DNA from: Lingula anatina
Taxonomy: Eukaryota > Brachiopoda > Lingulata > Lingulida > Lingulidae
DNA length: 56,331 nucleotides
Direction: 5' to 3'
NCBI RefSeq assembly: GCF_001039355.2
Contig: NW_019773513.1
Location: forward strand, 1,911,545-1,967,875
A program made the translations under genes and the position numbers. A model generated the notes under the pieces. The model searched no databases. It was given only the letters and a program-made list of their open reading frames with translations, and was not told the DNA's origin. Of this stretch, positions 11,093 through 21,666 are shown in pieces. Every line of letters starts with the position of its first letter. The stretch's first letter is position 1.

Positions 11093-12832
11093 TAAAAACA
11101 ATTTCTCAGCTTTATGAGGGCTTTATTTTTGTCAAATGTTATCTCTTGTGCAGGAATTGCACCCCGAGTTTCAAGTGCCACTGGAAACTTGCCACGCCTA
11201 CCTGAATACTACAGTCATTTTCAGTATCTGGGTTTTAAAATATCCCAATATACGGGCAACCCCCCCCCCCTTTCGATTTAAAAAAAAAATCACACCAACG
11301 TCTCCTCTTCAAATCAGAATTTTGACCAGCTGAAAGCTGAATCATGGTTCCAAACCGTATCAAATGGCACCGTTCGCCCTCTTAAAATATCAAAAATTTC
11401 CGGGGCCCTTCAGCCGGCACCAAACCCCACGCCAAGGGGGGGGAGGGGGAGGGGGGGGCTGTCATTCCTAAAAACCGAATCCCCTTAAAATAATCCTGGA
11501 TCCGTCCCTGCTACTGGAAAGGGCAGAAGGATGCTGATTTTAGGGGGAGTTTTCAGACCATCCAGAGAGCTCTAAAGCTGGTGAAAACCCCATTTGTTTA
11601 CTTCAAATCTTCCAGGATATACTGACGGCTAGCGACAATCTCCCGCCATGCCTTCACAAATCAGCTAGGTAGGCATTGGAGGGGGGTAAAAAATAGGGAT
11701 AGTATAAATGGGGGGGGGGGGATTCATTCTCCAACTATCCTGAACATTTCCTGAATATTACATATGGTGGAAAAATCCATTTTTGGACAGGTAAGGTGGC
11801 GCATTCAAATTTTATTTGCCGAAATTGTAGCTTTTTCGTTTCGAAAAGGGTGGTATTTTAGTCTTTTTACTCACAATGGACAAGAAGTGCTAGCATAATG
11901 TTGTTTGAGACTATCCAGTTACTGTTGTGAATGTCGGATGGCAATATAACCTGAGCTTACACATCAAGAGCACGGTGAAAACATATATCTAGGCCTTTCA
12001 ACAGAACTGATGCTGGGTATCGTCTATAGAGTTGATAAAACAGTTAAGACAATAGAATCGAAAGCCAAAAGCACCCACCCATAACAATGATGAGCAGGAT
12101 CAAAACAAAGATTCGTCTTTGGAAACTTTGATGCGCAACATTTGAATCGAAATAAAATTCGAGCCATATAGCTTATACTGTAGATATTGCCCCCCCCCCC
12201 CCCCCTTTTACGACGATGCCACGAATTTTGTATTTATAATTTTTTTTCTTTTTTTTTTATACTCCCTCTCTTAGGCAATTTAATTCAACAACCCATTAAT
12301 GTATCACTTATCAGACCTCAAGCAGAGAGGCGCGCGAAGCAGTCTATTCTTCTTCTTTAGAGGTTGCGCCCATGGGCCGTCTCAGAAAATAACTCAATAC
12401 GAAAATTCGTCTAAACTTAAGACGTCTAACTTAAGTCTACTTTGACCCCGGATAAATCAGTAGTACATTTATTAAACTAATATTGAGAATTTGCACGGTT
12501 TTAATCAGAAGAGCATGGTTAATATCGGTGTAATTTTATTTTATTCAGGTGGACTACATGTACTGTGGATTTATCTTGACCCAAAGTAGACCACTATCAA
12601 AGTTTGGGCTAATATTTTTGCCTAAAAGTTAAGGCCGGTTTTCAAGCTAAAAATGTAATCACCGCCTGATCTACCAAAGACCGTTCTCCTTAATTATCGC
12701 GGGGAGAACGATCTAATATGGCATCACCTATGGAGACCGCCGAGTATCACTACGTTTCAAAATGCATTCATAAGGAGGATGATTGCTACATCTTATAAAG
12801 AAAAATATATATAATTATTACAAGGCAAAAGT

Positions 12833-12838
12833 TTTATT
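12833..12838 (-). terminator. Polyadenylation signal of the three-Kazal gene
   Basis: AATAAA on the minus strand, about 92 nt past the stop codon at 12930-12932. Confidence 0.6.
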
Positions 12839-12929
12839 TTCTAAGTTTCAAGAACTTTTATTGATCACAGCAAGAGAAAAACAGTTCATGACTGATTGAA
12901 AATCAAATCAGATGACTTTCAGTTTTCGT

Positions 12930-15150
12930 TCAATCTTGCTGAGGGACAGGGGGTTGACCTTGGGCGTGGCTTGGACGTCCGGCGTGGTCTGGCTTGCCTT
13001 GTGCTTTATCTGCTTGGTCCTGCTTATCTACTTGACCTACAGCTTGAGCGTGGTCTGGGCGTCCGGCGTGGTCAGGCTTGCCTTGTGCTTTATCTGCTTT
13101 GTCCTGCTTATCTACTTGACCTACAGCTTGAGCGTGGTCTGGGCGTCCGGCGTGGTCTGGCTTGCCTTGTGCTTTCTCTGGTTTTCCTCCAAACTGGTCA
13201 CCAGAGCCGGGCTCGTCAGTTGGGCGTGGACAATGTGCCCTTTGCAAGGTGCGGTCCTTGCAGTACGCTTGGAACAGGTAGCATCTGGAAGAAAAAGATA
13301 TAGTGAGTGCACTGTTATCATGCCTTGTCTAGCTACTAATCTATTATAGTTGAAGCCAATAAGGACTTACACGAAAACATTGCAGTTGATATAGCTCTCC
13401 ATCTTCTTAATTAATCAAGATGGCGTAGGGGGAAGGGGTTGAGGTAGGGAAGGGGTAACAATTATGGAACAACATCTCTGATGAACAGGTTTCGTGCCTT
13501 TTTACTGTCAAAGAAAACTGACTGTTCCATGAACATCTTACTAAAACTAGAACCACGACATCATTTTATCCAAAAACTTCTGATTTGACTTGTATTTGGA
13601 TTCGGAAAGTTGTCGAAAAAAAAAAAGCTTCTTTTACAGAGACAAAGAAATGCAAATTAAAATAAGTGTATGGTGTGCATGATACTATGTCTCACCTGTT
13701 GGGGTACTCATTGCCCTTGTCGTCACAGACAACGTGCTCCTTCAAGAGAGAGCAGTCCACTGTTTCTGCCTGCTTGCACTCCTCGTCCACGCGGCTGCTG
13801 GGGCGGTCACGGGTGACCATACGGCACTTCTTGGGGGTCAGCTCAGGGTCGGCGCAGCGGGCTTTTTCGAACTCGCATCTGTAAAGGGATGTTGGTTGCT
13901 GTTTTCATTCGTTATATGGATCATTTCAGATCAATTTCTCTTATGTCTTATGTCCATCCATAACGAAAGTTAGTCAAGCAAGGAATTAAGGTCAATGGTG
14001 ATAGGAGGTGAGCTACATTTTTGCCATGGAAAAAATTAATGGATTTCAGACGTGTAATTTACAAGAAAACATACAGTATATTGGATAACTGAAATGAATT
14101 TAATAACTAGATAGATAATTGACAGAGAGAAAAATTGAAAAATAAACAGCGGATTGATAGACAGATATATCACTTGATGGATTAATAAATTTAATAAAAG
14201 TGATGGCCATCTCACGCACCTGTTGGAGTACTTGTTACCCTTGCTGTCACAGTAGGTTCCCTTGTGGTTCCAGCGTGCGATGACAGAGCAGTCCATGTCC
14301 TTCACCTCCTCGCACTTGTCTTCTGGTTTTTCTGGTTCACCAGAACCTGCCAAGGTCTCGACATCGGGCTTCAGTTTGTCAGGGCGGTCGCAACGCGTCA
14401 GCTTCAGGTCTGGGTTGTCGCATTGCGCCTTGAAGAACTCGCACCTCAAAAAAAATAAGAAAATAATCTGCCCAGCTTTAAACACCAAGCTCAGCTCACA
14501 CTAGTGAAGTTCCAGCCTCGAGAGAGCGTTGGCTTGTGCATCTAATGGGTGTTACATCTATCTGTGAGGCCAATGGCTGAATTATTTTTGGTAACGGGCC
14601 AATTTACATTTGTGAACTTTGGGGTTAAGTAAATGGCCAAAAAAGAATGAATCATACTAGGCTGAATAAAAAACAAAATAATTACCAGACTTATATTTCT
14701 GATAAACTTAACCCAGGCAAGGACGTACATGATTCTTTGCCCAAGGGGAGTAACGTGCAGTCCCTTGGAGAGGATGTTTGATGACCACAAACGGTAAAAA
14801 AAGACTTACCTGTTGGCGTAGGTGTTCCCTTGGACGTCACACAACTTCCTGACGTGGTTCCATGGCGCCATGACTTGGGCGCAGTCCAGGGCCTTCAGTT
14901 GCTTGCATTTGTCATCGTCCTTATCATCTCCCGAACCCTGAGGCTTGATGTGCCAACTGGGTCTGGCAGCGACAGCTAAAAGAATGGGAAAATTGACCAA
15001 ACTTAATTGAAAATGGCAAAAAAGAAAATGAACAAGTTAGATACTATATTGGATACAGAAAACTGCCCTTTTTTCATTACAAGGCGACTTTTTGCATGGC
15101 AGCCCTTGTAACTTACCAACAGCAAAAAGGCAGACGATCAAGATCTTCAT
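12930..15150 (-). CDS. Secreted protein with three Kazal-like domains and a tandem-repeat tail (complete, 320 aa)
   Basis: Predicted secreted serine-protease-inhibitor-like protein. Exons (minus): 15117-15150, 14810-14975, 14220-14444, 13696-13878, 12930-13284; all borders are GT/AG and lengths sum to 963 nt. The signal peptide (MKILIVCLFAVAVAA) spans exons 1-2. Three six-cysteine modules follow; each has the Kazal signature C-x10-C-x6-C (for example CDSKGNKYSNRCEFEKARC) and is split between the Arg and Cys of the NR/C motif by a phase-2 intron, so exons 3 and 4 (225 and 183 nt) are symmetric cassettes. The loop holding the presumed reactive site varies (13, 12 and 8 residues between Cys2 and Cys3), so inhibitory activity is unproven; presumed P1 residues are Gln, Val and Leu. 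The C-terminal 110 residues are hydrophilic, with a 28-residue repeat (KAQGKPDHAGRPDHAQ core). A TATA promoter lies 61 nt upstream. A paralogue starts at the left edge. Target and tissue are unknown. Confidence 0.88.
12965..13215 (-). repeat. In-frame 84-bp coding minisatellite
   Basis: Two full and one partial copies of an 84-bp unit (register points at 12991, 13075 and 13159) lie inside the last Kazal-gene exon. Copies differ by only a few bases (for example Lys/Gln and Asp/Ser changes), so expansion is recent and keeps the frame. Confidence 0.9.
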
Positions 15151-17184
15151 AGTTGTTGCTTGTATCCCACTGGAGTCAACGACTGAAGAAGCCTGTATTC
15201 TGGAGCAGTATTTATACACAGAGCGATGGAGACCTGAACAGGTGCTCTGCCAAATCAACAGGATATCGATGTTATGGGGAGTGGGTGCAGGTCTCGGGGT
15301 CTGTGATTAAACGCTGAAGCGTTTGGCGATATTCTCATGGTCTGGTGTACGTGTGTAAGTTGTGCAATGCTGTGCTCGTGGTTATAATATGTGTGCTTTA
15401 AAAATATCAACTTTTTGTATAAGAAACCAACCCAACATCCTATCATATTGAAAGGTTTATAGGAAATAGCATATTTATAACATTTCTTTTTCTTTTTTAC
15501 AAATTCCTTCATTGCAATTGAAAGCGCATGCCTTAGAATTATTCTATATTTTCGCTTTTTTTTTCAGTCGAATGGATGTTTGAAATTCGAAAAATCCAAA
15601 CGAGACATTAAAAAACGCTTATCATTTTCAAAAACCAAACAAGTAGAAAAATTGCGACTTTGTGCGAATATGAATTCTGAAATTTGCTTATGGGACCATA
15701 ATACCAAAAATTAATCAAGAAGAAAAACTTGTTATTAGAGAGAATGTTTCAATTTAATCTTTGTCCTTATATGAAAAATATCGTAAACATTGTTAAAATC
15801 CAGTTTATTAGTTTAATTGAAATAGGCATACCACCTGTTGTTTATCTTCATCAAAATGGAACAAACTAAGACCATAGCAAAATAGGCCTACACATAGATA
15901 AAATCATAAGAATCGTCATCTGGGATGAACATGTAGGCGTCCGAAAATAAGGCTCAATGTAAAGCACCAGACGGTACCGAGTTAACTAAAAGTGTTGTAA
16001 GTAGAAGCTATAAAGGTCATTACTTATTAATTATAAAATAGGTCCATTTGAAGAACAGAAAAGTGAAAAAATGAAGTGAAAGAATTATCCAATTCTACCT
16101 TATTTAAAGCTCTGGTGACAGAGAGTGATAAATCTAGCTTTTTGTGTAAATCGTGGAAAATTTAAAAATCCATACCTTGCTAGTAAGGGGCAGTTTTCAT
16201 ATTTCATAACGAAGGATTCAGCTGTTTTAGTAAAGAAGGTTTTAAAAATAAAAACCCTTTTGGGTAAAATCTGCACGTTATTAATACTAACAAAAATTAC
16301 ACTGAGCTAAAGGGGTATTACGAGAGGCACGTTTATTTTAATGACACATTTTTCCTCAACCTCAAGTTTATTTTTTACAATGCCTGGTAACGAAGGTTTT
16401 GAAAACTACTCTGGAAGAGAATGCAGTTTTGCCGCGTTATGTGTAAAACTTTTAAACTGTGCCCTGTCACCATATCGTCTAACTAATCATGGATGTAAAT
16501 GAATTGAAAATTTTACGAATGGCTTAAATATTAATAAAACATCAAACAACTAAAAATGATGACCTGTGCCAAAAGACAGAACGAAATTTTTTTTCATTTT
16601 GTAAAAACCCGGTATAAACCGCGAAAGTAGACGTTAACTATTTATTGAGTTATTTAAAATAAACATTCTAGATATTTTCTGAGATTTTAGATATCATACT
16701 CGCTTCCTGGCAATGTTCAAACAGTATAAAAATATAGGCCTGTGTATAACTTTGCTGCTTTTTGCAAATTTTGCTGTTAATACCTGAAAATACTCTTTGT
16801 TCGAAAATTAAATGCATTATATCCATTCCGTCATTTTATTATAACTAGATGGGATAACCACGTGCACTTTACCTTGTATGTATCGAAGAATAAGAAAAGA
16901 AAAAATGATTGTTATTAAAAACATTTCTTTCCAAAGAAATGCATTATAAATAACCTTGTCTTTTACAAAATATACCAACTGCACATGTAGATTAAAATTA
17001 CGTAGAATATAACGGGCAGTTTATGAACAGTTTATTTTTTGTATTAAAAAGCACACGTAGAATTTACACGAGTTAATTTAGCTGAGGTGATTGCTCACTC
17101 ACTAGTGGTGGTGGAAAGAGGAGGGGGGCTGTTGGTCATTGTCGGCTGATTGATATTATAGAGATTGACACCTCACTCAATTAC
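15011..17184. repeat. Old tandem duplication, copy 2 (Kazal promoter and upstream DNA)
   Basis: Homologous to 1-2000 over its length with many substitutions and indels, plus about 330 bases near 16600-16955 absent from copy 1. Apart from the Kazal exon 1 it holds no gene. Blocks that stay alike at a distance from the promoter, such as 15929-15960, may be regulatory or simply not yet diverged. Confidence 0.8.
15211..15216 (-). promoter_or_regulatory. TATA box of the three-Kazal gene
   Basis: TATAAA on the minus strand, 61 nt upstream of the ATG at 15150, placing transcription start near 15185 and a leader of about 33 nt. The box and leader are conserved in the paralogue at 354-419. Confidence 0.75.
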
Positions 17185-17889
17185 AAATGTAAAAAACGCA
17201 TCTACTGTTATCATCAAAAGAGTACGTTATAGAAAAGAAGATCAGTAAATGAGTATGATATCCATTTTACCATGCGCACCCTGAATTTCAAAGACTATTT
17301 GAGCCTAACCTCTATCACTTTAACAGGGGTGATCCCAGCACTCTGAGCTCTCTCTCTCAAACTCAGGATGACCAAGTGCGGACGAGCAAGGACATTGTCC
17401 TCCAGTGGTGTATATCATAATACGGTCGGTTGGCGTGGGCAATTTAAGATGGGCATTAAAGTTCGTTTCTATGTACAAGGAAGATTAAGATTCTGGAGGT
17501 CAGGGTTCTTTTCTAATCCTTATGTAGGTGGACACTGCCTCACTTTCTCATTAGGCGTAAGCGGGTTTGAGAGAGGTAAAGCACCTGGGACCTAGAAGGA
17601 GGAAGGGAGCGGGTCGTGAAAAAAATTGTTTTCAAGTGCCCGACAGAACGGTGTGCAGTGCCAACTTCAGTGCGGTGAGGGGGGAATTTTTTTTACCAGT
17701 TTACCATGCCTCGGCACTTTCACTGACACGTGGTCTTTTGCAAAAAAACAAAGGTTTCGCTCATCAAGTGAACTTACTGTCTGATATTTCTCAACAAACG
17801 TGCATATCCTATTTTATATGCTTAACTGTTTACATTTTGAAACAACCGGAGCTGAGTGAACCATTTAGCGTACATTTTTGTCTCAATAT

Positions 17890-17891
<2 letters not shown>

Positions 17892-17969
<78 letters not shown>
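17892..17969. repeat. (TA)n microsatellite
   Basis: About 38 uninterrupted TA units. Confidence 0.97.
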
Positions 17970-17971
<2 letters not shown>

Positions 17972-19084
17972 CTTAGCCAAAATGTTAGCCCTAAAAGGTT
18001 GTTTTGTTTATAAATCATCACATGACAACTTTTAACCGTGAAATTGTGCTTTTTTATTCCAGACACGTCTTACAGGGTACAGAAAAGCCAAAATACCGGC
18101 AAAGGTATCCATTTAATACCATTTATTCAGAACATGCAACCCTAAATACGACGTTCCACATTGATTTCCAAAGAAGTAGAAAAATGGCTATAAAATTGTA
18201 AAGACAACGCCAATGTCACCAAATCCATACAGTTGTATGTAGCACCAGAATTCACTTTTCGAACTAACGTGTCTACTAGTGCGTGTATCTATCGAGTTCT
18301 GGAATTTTCTAATGTAGACGGGGCGACATCCCTCCTACAAGGTGTCTGGGTTCGTTATTAGAGCTATCATAATTTTTATCTAATGTCGTAAATGAATTTT
18401 CAGTTTTCCAATTTTCATTGGATTGGCAACTGATCAATTCTATTCCATTCAATTTAATTTCCTGAAGTTTATTAGAAAGATGCTCTACAATATTATGTGC
18501 CATGAATGCATTTTGTTTTGTTGAGTAAATCAAATTGTGTCACCAGGATTTATACATATGTTATCAGTCTTCAGGCCAAGTATTAAGTTGCATTGGATCA
18601 AACAAGGTTATTCAATTCAATAAGAAGCCATGTCATTCATTAAGGTCTCAAACGTATTTGGAAATGGTTCTCTGCTTTGAAACTATATGATCCACCCGAT
18701 TTAATCAATATAGGTATCAGTTTCAACCTGTATCTGGAAGCCATTTAGCATCTAATTCTTCTGTATCAATAAGCATAATTTGACTTAAGTGTGTCCTATT
18801 AAGACAGAGACTAGAAAGAGAGAGTTATAATATGTGAGACAGAGAAATAAAAGTCTAAAAAGATAACATATCTGGTTGTTATAGTCCCTGCCCCAAGCAG
18901 TCCCTGCCTCAGTGACGAGCGGTATTTCAGATAGAACCTGTGCAGGGAGTAACACGGTCTCCTGCAAAGGGATACAAGTCTGTTTTCTGGGATATTGTTC
19001 CAAATTATTAGGGAATTCATGCACTCCAAATCATACTTTAGATGCAGAAATCATATTAACTTTAAAGGGAACACAAACTGTGGA

Positions 19085-19175
19085 ATTGAAATGTCTAAAT
19101 ATAAATCTGTAAACCGAGTCTGTAAAAGGACACACAAACCAAAAACATGCAAAGCCTACACATTCTTGTAAACTA
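19085..19175. repeat. Dispersed short repeat, copy 1
   Basis: Aligns with 20691-20781: both start ATTGAAATG, contain AAAAGGACA followed by an A/C-rich stretch, and end CATTCTTGT followed by AACT. Likely a degenerate transposon fragment. Confidence 0.6.
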
Positions 19176-19999
19176 AAATGTGGAGTTGGTAATTGTTGAG
19201 TATTAGGGCTCAAAAGCCCTTTCTTGTTTGATACAGTCAATCCTTATACTAAGAAAAGAATAAACAGACAGAAGACTGATAAATTCATTAAATTCAATTT
19301 ACTATTTAGGCAACACATATATTTTCATTACATTTCACCTTAAAAAAGGCACATATTTCAAGTTTCTTAATAACTTCACGAAAATATTGACCAACTTATA
19401 ACTGAATGACTACTCTTTTCAACGTATGTTGGCCAAGAACAAAATAACCATGTAAAATGTTTGACATGGCAGAATACCTCATCTTTGACTCTTAACATGG
19501 GATTAAAAATGTGTTCTGAGAATTCCCTTTTTTTTTTTTTTTTGCACTGAGAGTATGTTTTAAATAAGCTAGAGCAATTTCTATTCACTTTCTATTCCAT
19601 GTAACATTATGATTATCTGAGACATCATAGTTAACATAGCTCAGGTGAGCCTGAACAATACGTCACGTATATATAGTTTCATGGTAAAAAAATTATATCT
19701 TATGCTTCCAAAATTTGGTACTTTGTCTTTTAATAAAGTGTTCAAAAGGCAACAACACTGACCAGGAAGCTGTGGGCCTCAACTTAAGCACACTCATAAA
19801 CTCAAGGGGAAATATGAAGAGATGGCATTCTAGGTTCAGCATGTTTTGATCGCTTCCACTCATACTGAGTTTTAGAGAGGGTTGTGCATTTGGAGTCCCT
19901 TCTAAAGTTAAGTGGAAGTGACATTGGATTAAAAGGTCTTTCCCATTTCATCATCCTTTTCTTATATTACACAAATATTTTGTGACTATCTGGACAAAT

Positions 20000-21394
20000 T
20001 TACATATTCTGAACATGATATGCAGTATCATTCAATTCACATTGTTTCAAAGCTTCCACTAATGCTCTCTTTGTTGCTTCTTCTTTATATTCCTTTTTCC
20101 ACTGTATGAGAGATTTTCTACTCTGTTCCTTCAAATTTCTTGAATTCTCCTCTATGATACAGTCAATGTCAGTTTCTGTAAGTTGTAGTTTTCTCGCCAG
20201 GGTGCGCCAGTGACGGCCAATATGATCCACAACATAATCAAACTCCTTGGATAAATCTGAAATAACAATTACTAAACAGATTACTATATAATATTGACTA
20301 TATAATGTAAATTTTTCTTAAATGAATATAATAATTAAGTTTTCACTTGACTTGGGTGTTCACAAGAGCTCTACAAAACCTTACAATACTACTACAAATT
20401 TCTAAAACTATGATATTTAAGAGAAATATGAATAACTCTAAAACTAACATTTAGCAACTGACTGTCCCTGCAGTCTCAACCTGAGACCTTATATATATAG
20501 TTATATATCAGAGGCATAGTAGGGTTAAATGAGGTGTACGGTCACTGTCTATTCTTTGTATCAAGTTATTTTCATGTGGGCATAGGAATTACTGGATTGG
20601 GAAGGGTCAGGGATGGGCATCTTTTTCTACAATATTTTACCTTCTCCAACAAATTCCTCTTCTTTTTGAACTCTTCCTGATTCTGAGAATTGAAATGATT
20701 AAATATAGTTCTGTATTTATCATGTTTTTAAAAGGACAGAAAAACCAAAAGCATATCAAACCTAAACATTCTTGTGAACTTAAATAAACATAATAAAAGT
20801 AGTTTGACAGGCAATCAAACAAGCATGATATACAGCTACTGAAATCTATGAATGCTATTCATCACTTTTCACATGCACATACTAGCAAGCCAAATTCAAT
20901 TAGCTCCATAATTGCTCTTAATTAGAGTAGTACCACCTATGCATGTTGGCTGACATATTTGACCAAATATTGAGGTTCATTTTTACAAAATAATTTCTGT
21001 TCTTTTTTCTTTTATTCTAGAATCAAGACCAACTAAAAATGCTTTAAAAAATTAATTTTTAAACTTGGGAAGAACAGATCACCAATTTACCTGAATGGGA
21101 CCCAATTCCATTTTGACCAAACTGTCTTTCATATTTTTCTAGTATTTTGGCTAGGTCTGTTCTATTTTCTGTTGCCGAACTTAGCAGGGTGTTCAGAAAA
21201 GCTGTGTCGTCTGCAGCCAACACCCCTCGTTCCTCTAAAGCTTCCCAAAGATCTGTTCCACTTTCAATATCTTCCAATCTCCTACGCGGAATTAAGTCTT
21301 TACACATATATTTCATAGCTTCTAGATCACCTCCTCTCATTCCCTTGGCGATGTCTACCAAGCATTTCCTAAAGTTAATGTTTTTAGCATCCAT
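20000..21394 (-). CDS. FADD: FADD, death-effector-domain/death-domain adaptor (complete, 186 aa)
   Basis: Cytosolic adaptor that links death-receptor death domains to initiator caspases through its death effector domain. Two exons (minus): 21091-21394 (304 nt) and 20000-20256 (257 nt), joined in phase 1 with GT/AG borders and giving 187 codons with the stop. Residues 1-90 form the death effector domain, including the family RxDL motif (RTDL, about residues 78-81). Residues from about 103 form the death domain (HIGRHWRTLARKLQLTETDI, later LIQWKKEY and ALVEALKQCELND), strongly FADD-like. The length is slightly below the roughly 200 residues usual in vertebrates, and the DED exon/DD exon split matches the family layout. 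The ATG has an A at -3 (GAAATGG). It shares a 272-bp divergent promoter with LRPAP1. An immune or apoptotic role is inferred from the family. Confidence 0.92.
20691..20781. repeat. Dispersed short repeat, copy 2 (FADD intron)
   Basis: Counterpart of 19085-19175, in the FADD intron. The two give a similar spurious minus-strand translation (CFWF followed by CPF), which is the repeat rather than an exon. Confidence 0.6.
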
Positions 21395-21666
21395 TTCCAG
21401 GTCTCCGACTTACTAGCACACTGGATAAGCACAGTACATAACTACGGAAGGAACGAAAAAATGGCGACAAGATGGGGGAAGGGAATTCCCTACACGTGAC
21501 GTCACGGTCCAGGAAAACCCAAATTTATCAAACCAACCTAGCCAGACATACTTTATGGTAAAAATACCCTCACTTTTAACGGAGAACGTATTTTAAAAAG
21601 GCAAAACTGAACTTAAAAAGTTCGGACATCTCCGCAGCATGAAACTAGGTCAAAGGTCAAGTTAAA
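21395..21666. promoter_or_regulatory. Bidirectional promoter between FADD and LRPAP1
   Basis: Only 272 bp separate the two start codons. It holds a palindromic kappaB-type site GGGAATTCCC (21481-21490), an E-box CACGTG (21493-21498) overlapping a full CRE TGACGTCA (21497-21504), a YY1-like AAAATGGCGAC (21458-21467) and an ETS-like ACGGAAG near 21444. No TATA box is seen. Sites are by motif only. Confidence 0.7.
21647..21659 (+). promoter_or_regulatory. DR1 nuclear-receptor-type direct repeat
   Basis: AGGTCA-A-AGGTCA, a perfect DR1, ends 7 nt before the LRPAP1 start codon. DR1 elements are bound by RXR, HNF4 and COUP-TF family receptors. Function here is inferred; AGGTCAAAGGTCA-like words also occur in repeats of this window (42516-43440). 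Confidence 0.45.

Larger units (their letters stand above)
10349..11818. repeat. Repeat unit shared with 7372-8556
   Basis: Nearly identical to the small contig on the left but with its parts in the opposite order (see 7372-8556). It contains the blocks AAGCAAGGGGATAGGATCAA and GCCGGCACCAAACCCCACGC, present in both copies. 11460-11721 is additional sequence not in the small contig. Confidence 0.75.
8690..12832. other. Gene-free, repeat-rich interval
   Basis: No gene could be supported. It contains a perfect 12-bp inverted repeat (9626-9651), the longer copy of the repeat unit (10349-11818) with two compound microsatellites, poly-C/poly-G runs (near 11262, 11437-11458, 11709 and 12190-12205) and AT-rich unique sequence. 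The short ORFs show no family resemblance. Confidence 0.5.
17185..19999. other. Gene-free interval between the Kazal gene and FADD
   Basis: No gene supported. It contains a long (TA)n array, poly-T runs and one copy of a dispersed repeat of about 90 bp at 19085-19175. An ORF at 18309-18533 (minus) has protein-like composition but no recognisable family and no conserved context. The 3' UTR of FADD probably occupies the right end. Confidence 0.45.

Noticed and set aside
12896-13349. Long plus-strand ORFs over the Kazal tail
   Set aside because: They are antisense translations of the 84-bp coding repeat; the minus frame joins correctly spliced Kazal exons and a signal peptide.
17567-18013. 148-codon ORF including a long Ile-Tyr run
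   Set aside because: The run is the (TA)n microsatellite; the rest has no family resemblance or splice context.
18309-18533. 74-codon minus-strand ORF with protein-like composition
   Set aside because: No recognisable domain, no clear splice or promoter context; may be a transposon remnant.
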